A stretch of 64,000 bases of DNA, taken from contig WNNJ02003568.1 of NCBI GenBank assembly GCA_012934845.2, forward strand, positions 1 to 64,000. The letters run 5' to 3'. Below, piece after piece: positions 12,701-22,364 of the stretch. This DNA comes from Pomphorhynchus laevis. Taxonomy: Eukaryota; Acanthocephala; Palaeacanthocephala; Echinorhynchida; Pomphorhynchidae. The translations under genes were made by a program, and so were the position numbers. The stretch's first letter is position 1, and every line of letters starts with the position of its first letter. The notes beneath the pieces are model-generated. The model was not told the DNA's origin and ran no database searches. It saw nothing but the letters and a program-made list of their open reading frames with translations.

Positions 12701-13553
12701 TTTATAACTTTTAGTTCCTCTTATATTTTCATATTACTAATTTCAATTAAATGTTCCTGATTATAGCAGATTTGTTCTGTTTAAAGTACACATTTTGCTC
12801 TCTTCAGTGTTTTGTGAAGAGGCCAATCGCATTGGCTAAAATTTAAAAATAATACGATTTTTCTCGGAGAAAGAGTCAACTTACATTCTCTCCGAACGCA
12901 ATTTTAAAAGATTTGCTGGGTATGGATTTTCAATTAAATAAGAAAAGTCTAAATGTGCTTTATGTCTACTTGGATGAACAGTTAATAAATTTTGTACGTT
13001 TAATTTTTCCACTAAATTAGAAAATTACAAACCAAGTATACTAAGATTAATAATTAAGTAAAACGAACACGTCATTATACGTAAATATTGAAGAAATTCT
13101 TAAAGCTATTTTTATGCCATCCACGAATTATAGAATTAAATCATATTATTATCTAATCATAAATAACACATTTTGTGAAATCAAATTATTAAAATATTAA
13201 ATATTTTTTTATAATTTAATATTTAATAAATAATTTCATTTAATATTTAAAAAATAATCTAATGGCAGATTTATGTGCTTTTACCTATCTCAACTTATTT
13301 TGATTTAATATTCAGCCTATTCAAAGTTGGAATGTTGAGATATTTTGTTGAAACGAATTTAAAGTATAAATACAGCAAATGGTATTCGATAATTAGAGAA
13401 AAGTTAGTTACCTTAAAGCCATGGTCTGCCATATTAAGCACAAGATTTTGGCCCATAACAGCAAGCCCAATAAGACCAATATCAGCGCTATTTACAAAAC
13501 TTTTAATGCTAAGCTGAAAGTTGACAATATTACCTTTCGTTTTCCTGTGACAT
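723..13553 (-). CDS. Pgd: 6-phosphogluconate dehydrogenase, decarboxylating (12 exons, C-terminal exon off window)
   Basis: Oxidises and decarboxylates 6-phosphogluconate to ribulose 5-phosphate with NADP+ (cytosolic pentose phosphate pathway). Exons in transcript order: 13534-13553, 13412-13487, 9313-9492, 6887-6952, 6721-6839, 4776-4842, 4590-4724, 4414-4539, 2519-2719, 1038-1171, 892-991, 723-845. All junctions are GT-AG and the frame stays open for 449 codons. Family marks: Rossmann motif GLAVMGQN (residues 14-21), VIIDGGNS (101-108), [19 protein letters not shown] (about 131-149), catalytic region KMVHNG (Lys187, His190, Asn191), KGTGKW (264-269), ARCLS (Arg291), [17 protein letters not shown]. 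Family length is about 480 residues, so roughly 35 (with the Arg/His substrate residues) lie left of base 1. Exon 1 is only 20 nt; it gives the sole upstream ATG and splices in phase across a 46-nt intron. The sequence is divergent but shows no break, so it looks functional. Confidence 0.93.
1172..2518 (-). other. Pgd intron 9, AT-rich with one GC-richer patch
   Basis: Intron of 1.35 kb between exons 9 and 10. It contains the inverted repeat at 1349-1478 and a GC-richer island at about 2010-2220 with several repeated GCCGTATT-type words. The island has no recognisable protein or tRNA-like boxes. The rest is A/T-rich, including runs of TTAATATTAA-type words at 2240-2420. Confidence 0.5.
1349..1478. 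repeat. Inverted repeat with about 50-bp arms
   Basis: Left arm 1349-1398 and right arm 1429-1478 are reverse complements. The inner 25 bp match with one mismatch; the outer half is less exact. The spacer is 30 bp. A second TGTTAGCAT word at 1410-1418 can also pair with the right arm, so two alternative foldbacks exist. It could be a small foldback element or a templated inverted duplication. No terminal duplication was identified. Confidence 0.8.
3255..3640 (+). mobile_element. LINE family K ORF1 fragment in Pgd intron 8
   Basis: An open frame from 3288 to 3647 reads as a relative of the gag-like ORF1 at 55381-56460. Shared features are a phrase of the type [19 protein letters not shown] (against NVPTHLEEEDVASLKALFK) and the later [12 protein letters not shown] (against SCTNPFLGFNLKF). 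Similarity stops near 3600, before the zinc knuckles. It is antisense to the host gene and a non-autonomous remnant. Confidence 0.78.
4005..4026. repeat. Perfect 9-bp hairpin, 4-nt loop
   Basis: ATCCTATAG, loop TTAT, CTATAGGAT. The smallest member of the window's set of perfect short-loop hairpins; on its own it could be chance. Confidence 0.6.
4217..4328. repeat. 56-bp tandem duplication in Pgd intron 8
   Basis: Two adjacent copies begin at 4217 and 4273 with the shared word CAAAATAATCTATATATTG and end in a shared AATAGACTTACAAC. They differ by a few substitutions and a small length change. Upstream, the palindromic word CCTACGTAGG occurs at about 4081 and 4172. Confidence 0.85.
4911..4945. 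repeat. Perfect 16-bp hairpin, 3-nt loop
   Basis: TAACTCGTCATTTAAT, loop GTA, then the exact reverse complement. It lies in Pgd intron 5 just upstream of exon 6 in transcript terms, with no mismatches. Confidence 0.9.
5875..6120 (+). other. Unrecognised degenerate reading frame in Pgd intron 5
   Basis: The plus strand has a mostly open frame with two interior stops whose residues look protein-like (for example [14 protein letters not shown] and VGAKIFEYG). I do not recognise the family. It lies between the 100-bp direct repeats, so it may be the interior of a decayed element. The complementary strand is also fairly open, so coding status is uncertain. Confidence 0.2.
6307..6376 (-). ncRNA. 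Hammerhead-ribozyme-like motif (Penelope-type)
   Basis: Read on the minus strand: CUGAAGA (fits the hammerhead core CUGANGA, 6349-6355), then a helix II candidate GACG...CGUC with an intervening loop, then GAAA (6325-6328), then UAUU and GG. The flanks GATTACAAA and TTTGTAATC (6368-6376 and 6307-6315) are complementary and the CC/GG pair abuts the core, as expected for helix I of a type I hammerhead. Known biology: Penelope-like elements carry such motifs in their terminal repeats. There is an extra U before helix II, and helix III would be minimal, so activity is unproven. Confidence 0.5.
7650..7765 (+). pseudogene. Beta-tubulin-like fragment in Pgd intron 3
   Basis: In one plus-strand frame the residues read [21 protein letters not shown] and then [13 protein letters not shown]. 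These align with the GTP-binding loop region of beta-tubulin ([34 protein letters not shown], about residues 91-130). About half the positions match, in register and without gaps. A GT (GGTAATACC) follows at the point where the match ends. No neighbouring tubulin exon was found, so this is probably a relic. The G-x-S-G-A-x-N-N core makes coincidence unlikely. Confidence 0.5.
7895..7930. repeat. Perfect 17-bp hairpin, 2-nt loop
   Basis: TAGCAATATCCCTTTTA, loop CT, then the exact reverse complement. It lies in Pgd intron 3 and is the longest perfect member of the hairpin set. Confidence 0.9.
9626..12062. repeat. 31-bp minisatellite, about 79 units, in Pgd intron 2
   Basis: The unit is of the form TAGATCCTAGAATCAATT followed by CGGCGCTAAGGTT. 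Length divided by 31 gives about 79 copies. Variants alternate between TTCGGCGCTAAGG, TTTGGAGCTGAGG, TTTGGAGGTGAAGG and TATTTAAAGCTAAGG. Blocks of several ordered variants recur near 10560, 10980, 11245 and 11590, which is higher-order structure. Many units contain the perfect palindrome GATTCTAGAATC or near forms. The array fills over 60 percent of a 3.9-kb intron. Confidence 0.97.
12063..13411. other. Rest of Pgd intron 2, no gene
   Basis: AT-rich sequence between the satellite and exon 2. The only structure I see is a perfect 10-bp hairpin with a 4-nt loop at 12602-12625 (ATAATTGATC, loop TAGA). No protein similarity is apparent in six frames. Confidence 0.5.
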
Positions 13554-14463
13554 ATTTGTATTTACTTAGGGCACAGAAGTTGATTTTATGAAGGAATATA
13601 GTGTCTACAAATGGAGAAGAAACATATTTTAATTAAATATATATATATCATATATAATTAAATAATTATAAATAATTGGTATATAAGATTTTGTAGTTAA
13701 AATTGAAAATTGAAATTTAAAATAATGTTTTTACGTTATAATAATGATGATATAAAATATTAACAAGAACGTTCTAAAATATACAACATACACATTTGAA
13801 AAGTATATAATTTAGATTACATTGTTTTTTATCTAAATATATTTTTTTATAATTTTTATATAATTTATCTAAATATATGTTATTTTTATCGCCTTTATAT
13901 TTAAAGTCGATATTTATATTTTTCACATCTATCAAAACTTGACCCTTTAATGCAGTAGAACAATTCAATGAAAAGTGTAAAATCTAAAAACAGTAGCAAA
14001 ACGGGACAGGAGAGAACAAGAATAAAAAGCTATCAGTGATAAAATTGTCTATGATATTGAAGTTTATACTGTCATTTCGCTGTGAACTCTGAGCAAATAT
14101 ACTATCTATGAAATCATACCATTTATCTACTTTCAAGACCTTTCCAATAAAATGATTTAACTTCAAATCAACTTCCAAACCAAATATTTTAATTGCAACA
14201 ATATATTTTTCAATTTTGAGTATTTCAAAAAATCAACGATAGATCTTTTAATGGATGAGTTTTTTTGAAAGCATAAAGATGAAGGAAAGCATAAAGATAA
14301 AGACGATTAAAACATATTTGTTTTATATTTATATATAAACGTATAAAACATAGTTGCAGCTTTTATATTAGATCGGATAACTAAGTCTACGTATTTTATA
14401 TGAGTTTTACAATTTATATTTAAATAACGATATAATTTATAATTTAAATTTAAAATAAAAATC
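13554..14463 (-). other. Upstream flank of Pgd with two weak minus-strand open frames
   Basis: This stretch holds the presumed Pgd promoter, though no TATA or initiator can be assigned. Two minus-strand frames (about 14220-13984 and 13968-13774) have protein-like composition, the first with a phrase such as KVLKVDKWYDFIDSIFAQ. I recognise neither and they may be chance open frames in AT-rich DNA. The start context of Pgd (A at -3 before ATG at 13553) is acceptable. Confidence 0.25.
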
Positions 14464-14740
14464 ATTTTTATGAATTTGACTAATACATAATTGGCGATGT
14501 ATCAAAAATAAGATTAGAGGTCATCAGGAGAAACTGCTATGTAATGCAGTTCCTCCTGCATTACAATAATGCTAAATAAAAATGACTAAATAATAAATAA
14601 TTATAAATAATCTATAATTGTTATATAAGATTTTATATAGTTTATATGAAGTTAATTTAAAATAAACGTAATTTTTATGAATTGACTAATAAATAACGAC
14701 GATGTATCAGAATAAGGATTAGAGGTCATCAGGAGGTACT
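14464..14740. repeat. Direct repeat pair (14464-14535 and 14668-14740), first copy with a foldback
   Basis: Both copies share TTTTTATGAAT, TTGACTAATA, GATGTATCA and GATTAGAGGTCATCAGGAG in order. Immediately after the first copy comes a compound foldback (about 14529-14567): AGGAGAAACTGC pairs with GCAGTTCCTCCT with one mismatch, and GTAATGCAG pairs with CTGCATTAC across 6 nt. The second copy lacks this foldback, so it appears to have arisen after the repeats diverged. Confidence 0.75.
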
Positions 14741-15455
14741 GATATGTTATCAGGTTTCGGATTTGTAAAAATCAAAAGCTTCGCGGCGTGGAAGGAATAC
14801 ATGAATAATCAGCGAAGTCATCTTGTATGTTAAAAAGTTCTATTTCCAATCCACCTGTATAATATGGGCAGTAATACAATGCCTTTATTGAAGATCGTTC
14901 ATATATTAATACTTACTAGGAACATATCACTTCGCACTCATCTTCATTAGAAAGACTTGATATATATTTGTAATTATTGTTTTATTTTTAAACGCATACT
15001 TTTATAAGGCTATGTGTCAAAGTGAACTATATTAAATTTTAACAAATTTTCGGTAACTTACTGTTACTATCGTTAGATAAAATAACATAAATAGCATAAA
15101 CTTTTTATTTTTAAATTAAAAAATATTTTTTAAACAGGTAAAATTCTTAAATTTAACCAAACAAAATTTAATTGAAATAACAATTGATAAACAAAAAAGA
15201 ATAAATTTTATTTGAAATTAAAGAAGCTAATTCTCAAATAAATTGAAATTAAAATTGGTTGCAAAAGGAAAATGATAAAAACATGTACGTTCAATCAGTT
15301 AATGCTTGTAAAAACTTATAATCTGTTTTACTTGTGAAACTTGATGGTTTATTACTTTATTAGTTGTATTTTAATCTAGTTTTACTTAATGGTAATTAAT
15401 TTAATCAATAATAATAAAGATGTTCTTAAACAAGAAAATAATACATACGGACACG
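14741..15455. other. AT-rich stretch, nothing recognisable
   Basis: No frame, repeat or structured element could be supported here. Confidence 0.4.
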
Positions 15456-15760
15456 CATCTTACCGACTAAACCACCGGGGTCTTTCACCCCCCCCCTCGA
15501 AGAGTCCAATCGAGGCGGACTATGCTGGGTAAACGAGAAATGAGCAGCTCATTACAATCAGGTTTTTAAGTTTAGGGATTTAAGGAGTACCCCCGCTCCC
15601 GGTAGATTAACAGTAGTTAAATCACTTATTAGGTTTTCGAGATTACTAGAAATCAACTTTTTACATTCAAACACGTCCATTTTGCTTAAAAATTTGTCTC
15701 ATTTTGAAGCTCCGCTACTGTTACTTACTTTGCTCATTTTTTGACTTTTTATTTTAATCA
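15456..15760 (-). mobile_element. LINE family K 3-prime fragment
   Basis: 15456-15560 matches the 3' end of ORF2 in the K copies at 49210 and 53020. Shared words are AATCGAGGCGGACTATGC and GGGTAAACGAGA after a CACCCGG-like stretch, here with a run of C. 15590-15760 may hold a displaced 5' piece: its minus strand starts MSKVSNSSGASK and includes KLISSNLENLI, loosely like the start of the 52.7-kb copy. The first part is secure, the second speculative. Confidence 0.65.
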
Positions 15761-17580
15761 GGTATCATACATGAACCAATTGATTCTACAAAAATGTTTG
15801 ATAAAAGCTGTTTGATGCAGGACACTGTTTAGTTCTGATTATATCTGATTGAAGAGTTTGTAGTGTTGATGATCATTTGGTAATTCAAATCATCTGACCT
15901 AGTCAACACATTTTGTACTCAAGATTTCGTGTCAAAGTGAACTTTATTAAGAGTGATGGACAATATAGACACGAATAATTTATTATATAAAATGAAATAT
16001 TGCTAGCTTTCGACGATAACTTCCTTATAACGTCTTTCTATAAAGAATTATAACAGAGTTTATACCTTATGATGCTCTGTAATTTTGAATTTATATAAAT
16101 TGAGACTTTTTATAACTCCGTTAATAAAAATAACTGGTTAATAGATAATATACGATTAATAATCTATTATATTTATTAATCATTATATGATGACCTTTAA
16201 TAAATTAAAATTACTATTAAAAAATACTAAATGATATCAAAACTATAAATTACTCAAAACGCAACACTTTTTGTTGATATTATAACTCAGTAAAAACGTA
16301 TCATTTTTTAATAACGGTAAGTTTCCTTTAAACAAGGGAAATAATTTGAAAATTTTACTAATGCAAGCAAACTGATAAAATCAATTTAAACTGATACGAA
16401 AATATAAATTATCAATAATAGTCATTATAACGATCAATTATAAATTATTATGCTAGAACCCGTAATAACTTAGGCCTTACATGTAATGTAGACTAATATT
16501 TCAATTATCAAATCCATAGGCTGCAGTAATACCTGCAGCCTATTGGTTTGGGTGGAAAACATCTACTTATTATTTAGTAACGAGTAAAAAAGCACAATTG
16601 AATTTAATTTAAGACGGCCGTAATCTCTCGGCTTCCGTGGAAAACAAAGTTTGTCATAAATTAAATACAAATTTATGTTTGACAAAGACTGTAAGATTTT
16701 GTAGATTGATCTTGACTAATAAAAGATGAACGATATATTAGTTTATTTGAGATAATAGTCCATATTTAATCCAAACGTGATTAATAATCGTGATTTATTA
16801 TTCATATAATAAATTTTGACATTTCATAAAAAGAGTCCTTAGTCTTTCATTCAAAATACATTTATGCATATTACAGCTATCACTTCGATAGCTGTAATAG
16901 ATTATGAACAAAATCTTCGAACCTAAATTTCAGCTATATAATGCAATTCGGTATTCTACAGAATACCAGAATTAAAACTACATATAGAACAATTTAAAAC
17001 TAATCTCCGTCTAATCACCCACGAAATAACCACAGCCGCAATTAGCTTTCAATCAGTCTGACATTAAATAAAGCTCTAGTAAATACCACATATCGTACAT
17101 GCTCATGCACACGAGTATCAAGACAAAATCTGCACAATCCTTATCTTAAATCCCTACCGTTCGAATTATTGCCGATGTAAATTTTGTTAATTTTAATATT
17201 CAACAATGTCTACCCCATTGTATTGTCCTACACTTTCCAGAATGTCACTCAAGCAAATTGATTCGCTATCTGTCATTTCTTCAGACAATTTTTGACCTAA
17301 ACCAACTGATTTTTTATCACAATTGTGAAGCCAATCAGTCAAGCAAGTGACTATTGATGCAAATTCTAGATGACTTCTGATGATTTGAATGTTTAATCAT
17401 TTATGTTAATGTATATGCTGGTTTTCGGCCTTGCCTGATGGTATAGTGGGCATTAATAAATTTTCCCTGATTTTAGTGGAATTGACAAATAATGTGTGGA
17501 GAACAAAATGGTTTGACATATTCGTTATCCTGCAGAAAAGTTGGTTCGACAATTCTGTGCCATTACAGAATTAATGCAAT
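15761..17580. other. AT-rich intergenic stretch with two small hairpins
   Basis: No gene could be supported. Structures are perfect hairpins at 16516-16543 (ATAGGCTGCAG, 6-nt loop, 11 bp) and 16870-16898 (ATTACAGCTATC, loop ACTTC, 12 bp). 17,100-17,480 is less AT-rich, without protein similarity I can recognise. Confidence 0.5.
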
Positions 17581-17596
17581 AAATTACATTCATTAT

Positions 17597-17632
17597 ATCC
17601 GTTCTTATGCAAGAGATTGCATAAGAACGGAT
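17597..17632. repeat. Perfect 16-bp hairpin, 4-nt loop
   Basis: ATCCGTTCTTATGCAA, loop GAGA, then the exact reverse complement. Balanced base composition makes a chance origin improbable. Confidence 0.92.
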
Positions 17633-17815
17633 GCGCGAATGCTACAAAAGAGCCAATTTTACAATCGATATCTGAAGGTGTGGAATCAGATAAAAACACG
17701 ACTTCTCGTGATCCTAATGTCGTTTGGAATCTCTTAGAGGGCAATATACAGTTACCAACTTGAGCGGATACTCATAACCATTTTGCTCAGTCATATGCAG
17801 GGAATCCCTGAACAG

Positions 17816-18142
17816 ACAACGCAGTATCATTCGGAAAGAAAGCGGTTGAAGTATCTGCGATGGGTGAGCAACATCGATGAGTGTTGGTTTGTCCTTATCA
17901 TCTCCAGCGGCTGGATGGATTGTGATGGAAGTAAATACCTTATTAAAACTACTTACACTGTCACGTTTGATACATGATACAACGCAGTATCATTCGGAAA
18001 GAAAGCGGTTGAAGTATCTGCGATGGGTGAGCAACATCGATGAGTGTTGGTTTGTCCTTATCATCTCTCAGCGGCTGGATGGATTGTGATGGAAGTAAAT
18101 ACCTTATTAAAACTACTTGCACTGTTACGTTTGATACATGAT
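17816..18142. repeat. 163-bp tandem duplication
   Basis: Copies at 17816-17978 and 17979-18142 both begin ACAACGCAGTATCATTCGG and end TTTGATACATGAT. They differ by only a few bases (for example CTCCAGCGG against CTCTCAGCGG), so the duplication is recent. Both strands are fairly open across it; no protein family is recognised. Confidence 0.93.
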
Positions 18143-18299
18143 ATTCTGAACATATTAGAGAATTAAGGCTTTAATTCGTTTTTAAGCATTGAAAATGTTA
18201 TAAATGTGATCGCGTTACTTGAGTAGATACATCAATTATAATATAATAAATTTTTCTATACACTTTTCAACCTTTTTAAATGAAATACTATTTTACTTT

Positions 18300-19000
18300 T
18301 GCAAACAGATATATCAACTTACAATTAGGAAACAAATTATAGATGACTAGTTTGAGAATAGCAAGTAATTGCAAATATAAGTAGGATTTCATATTGAAGG
18401 TTGACAAGCCCCCCGAAAGTATTTCTGATTTTAAATTAAAATCAGAAATGATTTCAATTTAATTTGCAAAATATATGACGAAAGTATTTCATTATTATTA
18501 ATGTTTCAACAGCACATAAAAGCATGGCTTAATTGGCTGGTTCACTGCAGAAAAAAAGAAAATATAATAAAAGTATCACAAATACGGAAAAGCAGCTTTC
18601 CCCATGGCATTCTCCATCCGTAATTTCTTTTTGAATTCGTTGATATTCATTAAATCTAATTGCCAATAAAAGTAGACGAGTCGAGTGATCGTCAGCCACA
18701 CTAAAAGGATCAAAACGAGAAACTTAAGTATTGGATCAGTAGCTAATAGGATCCGCAAATATCGAAATGTAGCATACTGCTGTTGGGTTATAGTTAGGAT
18801 TAAAGTAGAGTGCAGGATAAAATAGTCATCAAAATTTCAATTGTAACAATGACTGCACAGGTATATCAACTTAAAATTGAAAATTATATATAAAACAAGC
18901 TATAAATGACTAATTGAAAATTGCAATTAATTACAAAAAAAGGTAGGTTTTCAAGGTATATTTTCCCGATTTTTGGAAATCAAAAATGATTTCAATTAAT
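18300..19000. repeat. Dispersed repeat pair (18300-18470 and 18855-19000) with a hairpin in one copy
   Basis: Shared order: ATATCAACTTA, AAATTATA, ATGACTA, TTGCAA, GTAGG, CCCGA, ATGATTTCAATT. The first copy has a perfect 14-bp palindrome with a single central base at 18421-18449 (ATTTCTGATTTTAA, A, reverse complement). The second copy has only the right-hand half in recognisable form (GAAATCAAAAATGATTTC). The left arm therefore looks like an added inverted copy. Confidence 0.75.
18596..18779 (-). CDS. Candidate exon with a membrane segment, unidentified
   Basis: An 81-residue open stretch on the minus strand contains a 184-nt block bounded by a good acceptor (CCTAAC branch-like word, then CCCAACAG) and a GT donor (CCGTATTTG). 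It encodes a strongly hydrophobic helix (LKFLVLILLVWLTITRLVYF), then a charged tail (EFKKKLRMENAMGKAAF). This pattern resembles an exon of a membrane protein more than noise, but I do not recognise the family. No adjoining exons were found, so a lone relic or a long-intron gene are both possible. Confidence 0.33.
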
Positions 19001-19509
19001 CAAATCAGCTAACTGAGTCTACGAATTTAATATAATTATAAAATAAACAACATAATAATGGTAAATCAAAATTTAATAATTAAATAATAAAATAAATAAT
19101 TGTTATAAGATTTTTTATAATTTAAATCAAGTTAAAATAAAAAATTGAAATTATTAAATATTTCATTATTTAATGTATTATATTTAATATTATATAGTAT
19201 GCATGAATGCTCATGCAAAAATTTTTTTCTTGTAACTTTAAAATATTGTTTGTTTATTTTTATATTTCAAAAATTAGAAATTATTTTAATCATATATTTG
19301 CAAAAGTAAAATGAATGGGATTTTATTTAATCTAATGTCAGTGCAGCAAAATAAAAAGTGAGAAAATCTTGGTGATAAAAATATAAAATAAAACTAAGAA
19401 ATCGAAGCGAAACACTATATACATAAAGGACTGGTAAGAAGAGAAAGCAGCTTTATAGTATGGATGTAAATGTAAATGTTATTATTCATTTTAAAGCTGT
19501 TATTCATTT

Positions 19510-19625
19510 CAAAGTTCGTTGAAATTTACAGGCGAAACTACAATTTACAAGCGAAATTTACAAACGAATCTACAAATTACAAGAGAACCTACAATATACA
19601 AGCGAAACATACAATATACATGCAT
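19510..19625. repeat. Degenerate short tandem repeat
   Basis: Repeated CTACAATTTACAAGCGAAA-like units of about 15-20 bp, six or so, with drift. Confidence 0.7.
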
Positions 19626-19984
19626 GTTTGGTAAGAATAGGAATCAGCTCAATATAATGGATGGAAATGTACATGTTATTCAGGAGTCTTACAAATCTCA
19701 ACAAATTTAGTGCTATAGCATAAATTACGACATTTGGACACGTATTTCTGCAACTAATAGCATCCTCAAAAGGTTTAAAAATGCGAATTTTCTGTGGTTA
19801 TTGTTCAGCCAGTTTTATAATGATCTTAAGACCCATGTAATTTGCAAATGCATCTACCCTACTACATAGCATAAACTCAGAAATTGTTAACCTTACATGC
19901 TGCAGCAAGCCAGTCAGTTCAAGCCTAAATATGAAATTGTCTATTTTTTCTGAATACACCACAATGTCCTCTATATCATAAATA

Positions 19985-20180
19985 TCTGAGTATCTATCAT
20001 CAAATACCTTCCACGAGTTTCTATTACCAAATAACGTTCAGGAGTATCTATCGAATAACGTATCCGAATCTTTATCAACATATAGCACGAATCTCCATTT
20101 ACAAATAGTGTCTAAGAGCCTCCATCAACAAATAACATCAAAGTATCTCCACTAACTAACATTTAATCAATCTCCAATAA
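19985..20180. repeat. Degenerate minisatellite, about 27-bp units
   Basis: About seven units built on GAGTATCTATCAACAAATAACG with variable ends. It is old, with heavy divergence between units. Confidence 0.7.
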
Positions 20181-20870
20181 ATGCGAATTGATAGGATACA
20201 CCGCGTCGCCCTTCGCGAAATCGATGTCTTATAATGCAGAATGGGCCCAAGTCCCCGTCATCATAGACACACAATCATTAACGCAAATATGTACCGTGTA
20301 CGTTCACTACTCAATCAAGCATTGCAGATGCGAGTCGTGACTTAGTCGGACAAATTAAGGTTCTTGGCCTATATCATTTAGGTAAATGATTTGATTTCTC
20401 GTGGTTATTAAGAAGGCTATTCGAAACTAGTGAGCAGGCTCAATTCGTGATGCATGTTTCCATGCATCACGAATTCGTGTGAGTTTGTATCAGTCCAGAT
20501 TATTCAATACAAGAAAGAGAAATATGGGAAAGCTAGGAGTAAGTTAAATTGTCGCATTTCTTAGGGAAAGATAATCACGTAATCCTGGATTTTCATGTTG
20601 TCAGGAGAAGGCTGTTTGTGCGCTGACAACTACTTATTATAGGCGCAGTCACAATGTCAATTCAATAATTCACTAGGAAATTAAGAGTAGATTTTAGGTG
20701 ATCAACACAATAATTCGGTAATAATACAATAATGTTATTACACGATATTATATAATATTATACGAGATCAGTCTCACTAGCTTCGGCTGTTTGATCCCTC
20801 GAGCAGCTGTATGTTATCGAATTACAACGGTTATACGTGTTCTTGTCGTATGCTACACTAATGTTCACAA
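20181..20870. other. Intergenic stretch with one perfect hairpin
   Basis: No gene is supported. At 20443-20476 lies a perfect 15-bp hairpin with loop TTTC (arm AATTCGTGATGCATG). 20720-20760 is a short AT palindrome-rich tract. The 5' limit of the LINE that follows is unclear and could begin inside this stretch. Confidence 0.5.
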
Positions 20871-22345
20871 CTTCATCTCGAATATTAGTGATGTTAGAGT
20901 TTGAACGCATTCTGAATATATAGCTGTTTCAGAGACGTGGTTACATTATGACATTCTTGATAGCGCAATATTAATTCCAGGTTATCATTTGGTACGTTCA
21001 GATATGTCCCCTCATAAGATGGGGTGGAGGATTAGCTCTTTATGTCCAAGATAGGGTCGTGATTAACAACATAGTGAGATCTTCAAATCAGAAAGGGACA
21101 TGCGAGTGTATCATAGTTGATCTAGTCATATTCATCCTTCTCATTTTGTTTAGAGCTTTTATCGAACACCCAAATCAGCTATTTTAGATAATGAGCTGAT
21201 ACACATTCTAACTATAATAGCATGTAGTAAGACCAATTACCTTATTTTTAGTTGGTGATTTTAATTTACCGATTGTGGTGGTTGACGTGGAGGCAACAAT
21301 ATTTTTGGTAATTGCTCCGTGATGATAAAAAGTTATGGGAATTGTTGGTAAGTGACCAATTACTCAGCACGAATCCGTGTCTACCAGATTTGCTACTGAT
21401 GGATTCTTCTCTTTACTAGCTCTTGTATTTTCTCAAAGAGATGGTCAGGTATGTAATATATCGCATAATTGTCATAATTCGCGTAAATCTCCTTTAAGAG
21501 ATTATGTCGCATAATTCTCCTTTAGGGTTCAGTGATCACTGCGTTTCGAACTTTAGGCTATATCTTGCATCCGATATTAGTGATGCATATTCCGATCCTG
21601 CTTTGATGAAGAGTATATCGCATAATTCTCCTTTAGGGTTCAGTGATCACTGCATTTTGAACTTTAGGCTATATCTTGCATCCGATATTAATGATGTGTA
21701 TGCCGAGCCTGCTTTGATGAAGAAATCATGGCGTCATGTTGATGTGAGTGCGCTACTACAGCTTGCGTCCTCGCTTAACTTTTTTGTGATGATGTTAGTA
21801 CCCAAGAAAGTTGACGTTTCATCCGAGATTTACCCATTCGGATATCTGATGATCTTGCTGCACGTAAATTAATCCGAAAAACGTTTTGTAGGAAACCTCC
21901 ATGGTTTGACAGTAGTCTCCATGATGCTCTAAGGTAATTTGATCTTACGACACAAAGGTAATTTAATCTCTCAATTCAAACTTACTCGCAATGTATATAA
22001 ACGGCTCAGTGCTGAAACGTATGGAGTATGAGGCACAAATTGTGAAATCTTTAGGTAGCTCTGCTAAATGATTTTGGACATACGTTTGTCAATATGCACG
22101 TTAATATTTTGAAATCACTAGGTTATTCTCGAACGGAAAGTTACTTGATTCCCCATCAGACATTGCTAATAAATTTGCTAATGCATTCGATCTATGCAAT
22201 GGTATTTCTAGTGTAGCTGATACATTTCGGAGCATTTTTCCTGATTGCTATAGTTCTCCCATTATAATAAATAAGAAGGACGTGACCACATATTAGCACA
22301 ATTATTGTCTCCATATTCTTCAGGCCCATTCACATTCATTCGGAT
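20871..22345 (+). mobile_element. CR1-like LINE A, endonuclease part (5-prime half of a split element)
   Basis: Reading across frames gives apurinic-type endonuclease landmarks: SETWLHYDILDS then IPGYHLVRSD (from about 20930), a GDFN-like VGDFNLP (21255), an SDH block (LGFSDHC, 21520 and again 21635), and KPPWFDSSLHDAL (21895). Several frame changes and stops make it non-functional. The element is interrupted at about 22345 by an L2/CR1-type LINE on the other strand and resumes at 24960. Such LINEs nick target DNA and prime reverse transcription there. Confidence 0.75.
21508..21729 (+). repeat. 111-bp in-frame tandem duplication inside LINE A endonuclease
   Basis: Copies 21508-21618 and 21619-21729 encode SHNSPLGFSDHC...FRLYLASDI...ALMK twice, so the SDH motif is doubled. 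The period is exactly 37 codons. A partial third copy of the first words appears at about 21460. Confidence 0.92.
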
Positions 22346-22364
22346 CTACTCAAATTATTTAAAC

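Noticed and set aside
13487-13553. A 20-nt intron joining exon 1 to a longer exon 2
   Set aside because: It would break the frame and be far below workable intron size; the 46-nt intron keeps the phase and matches the other short introns.
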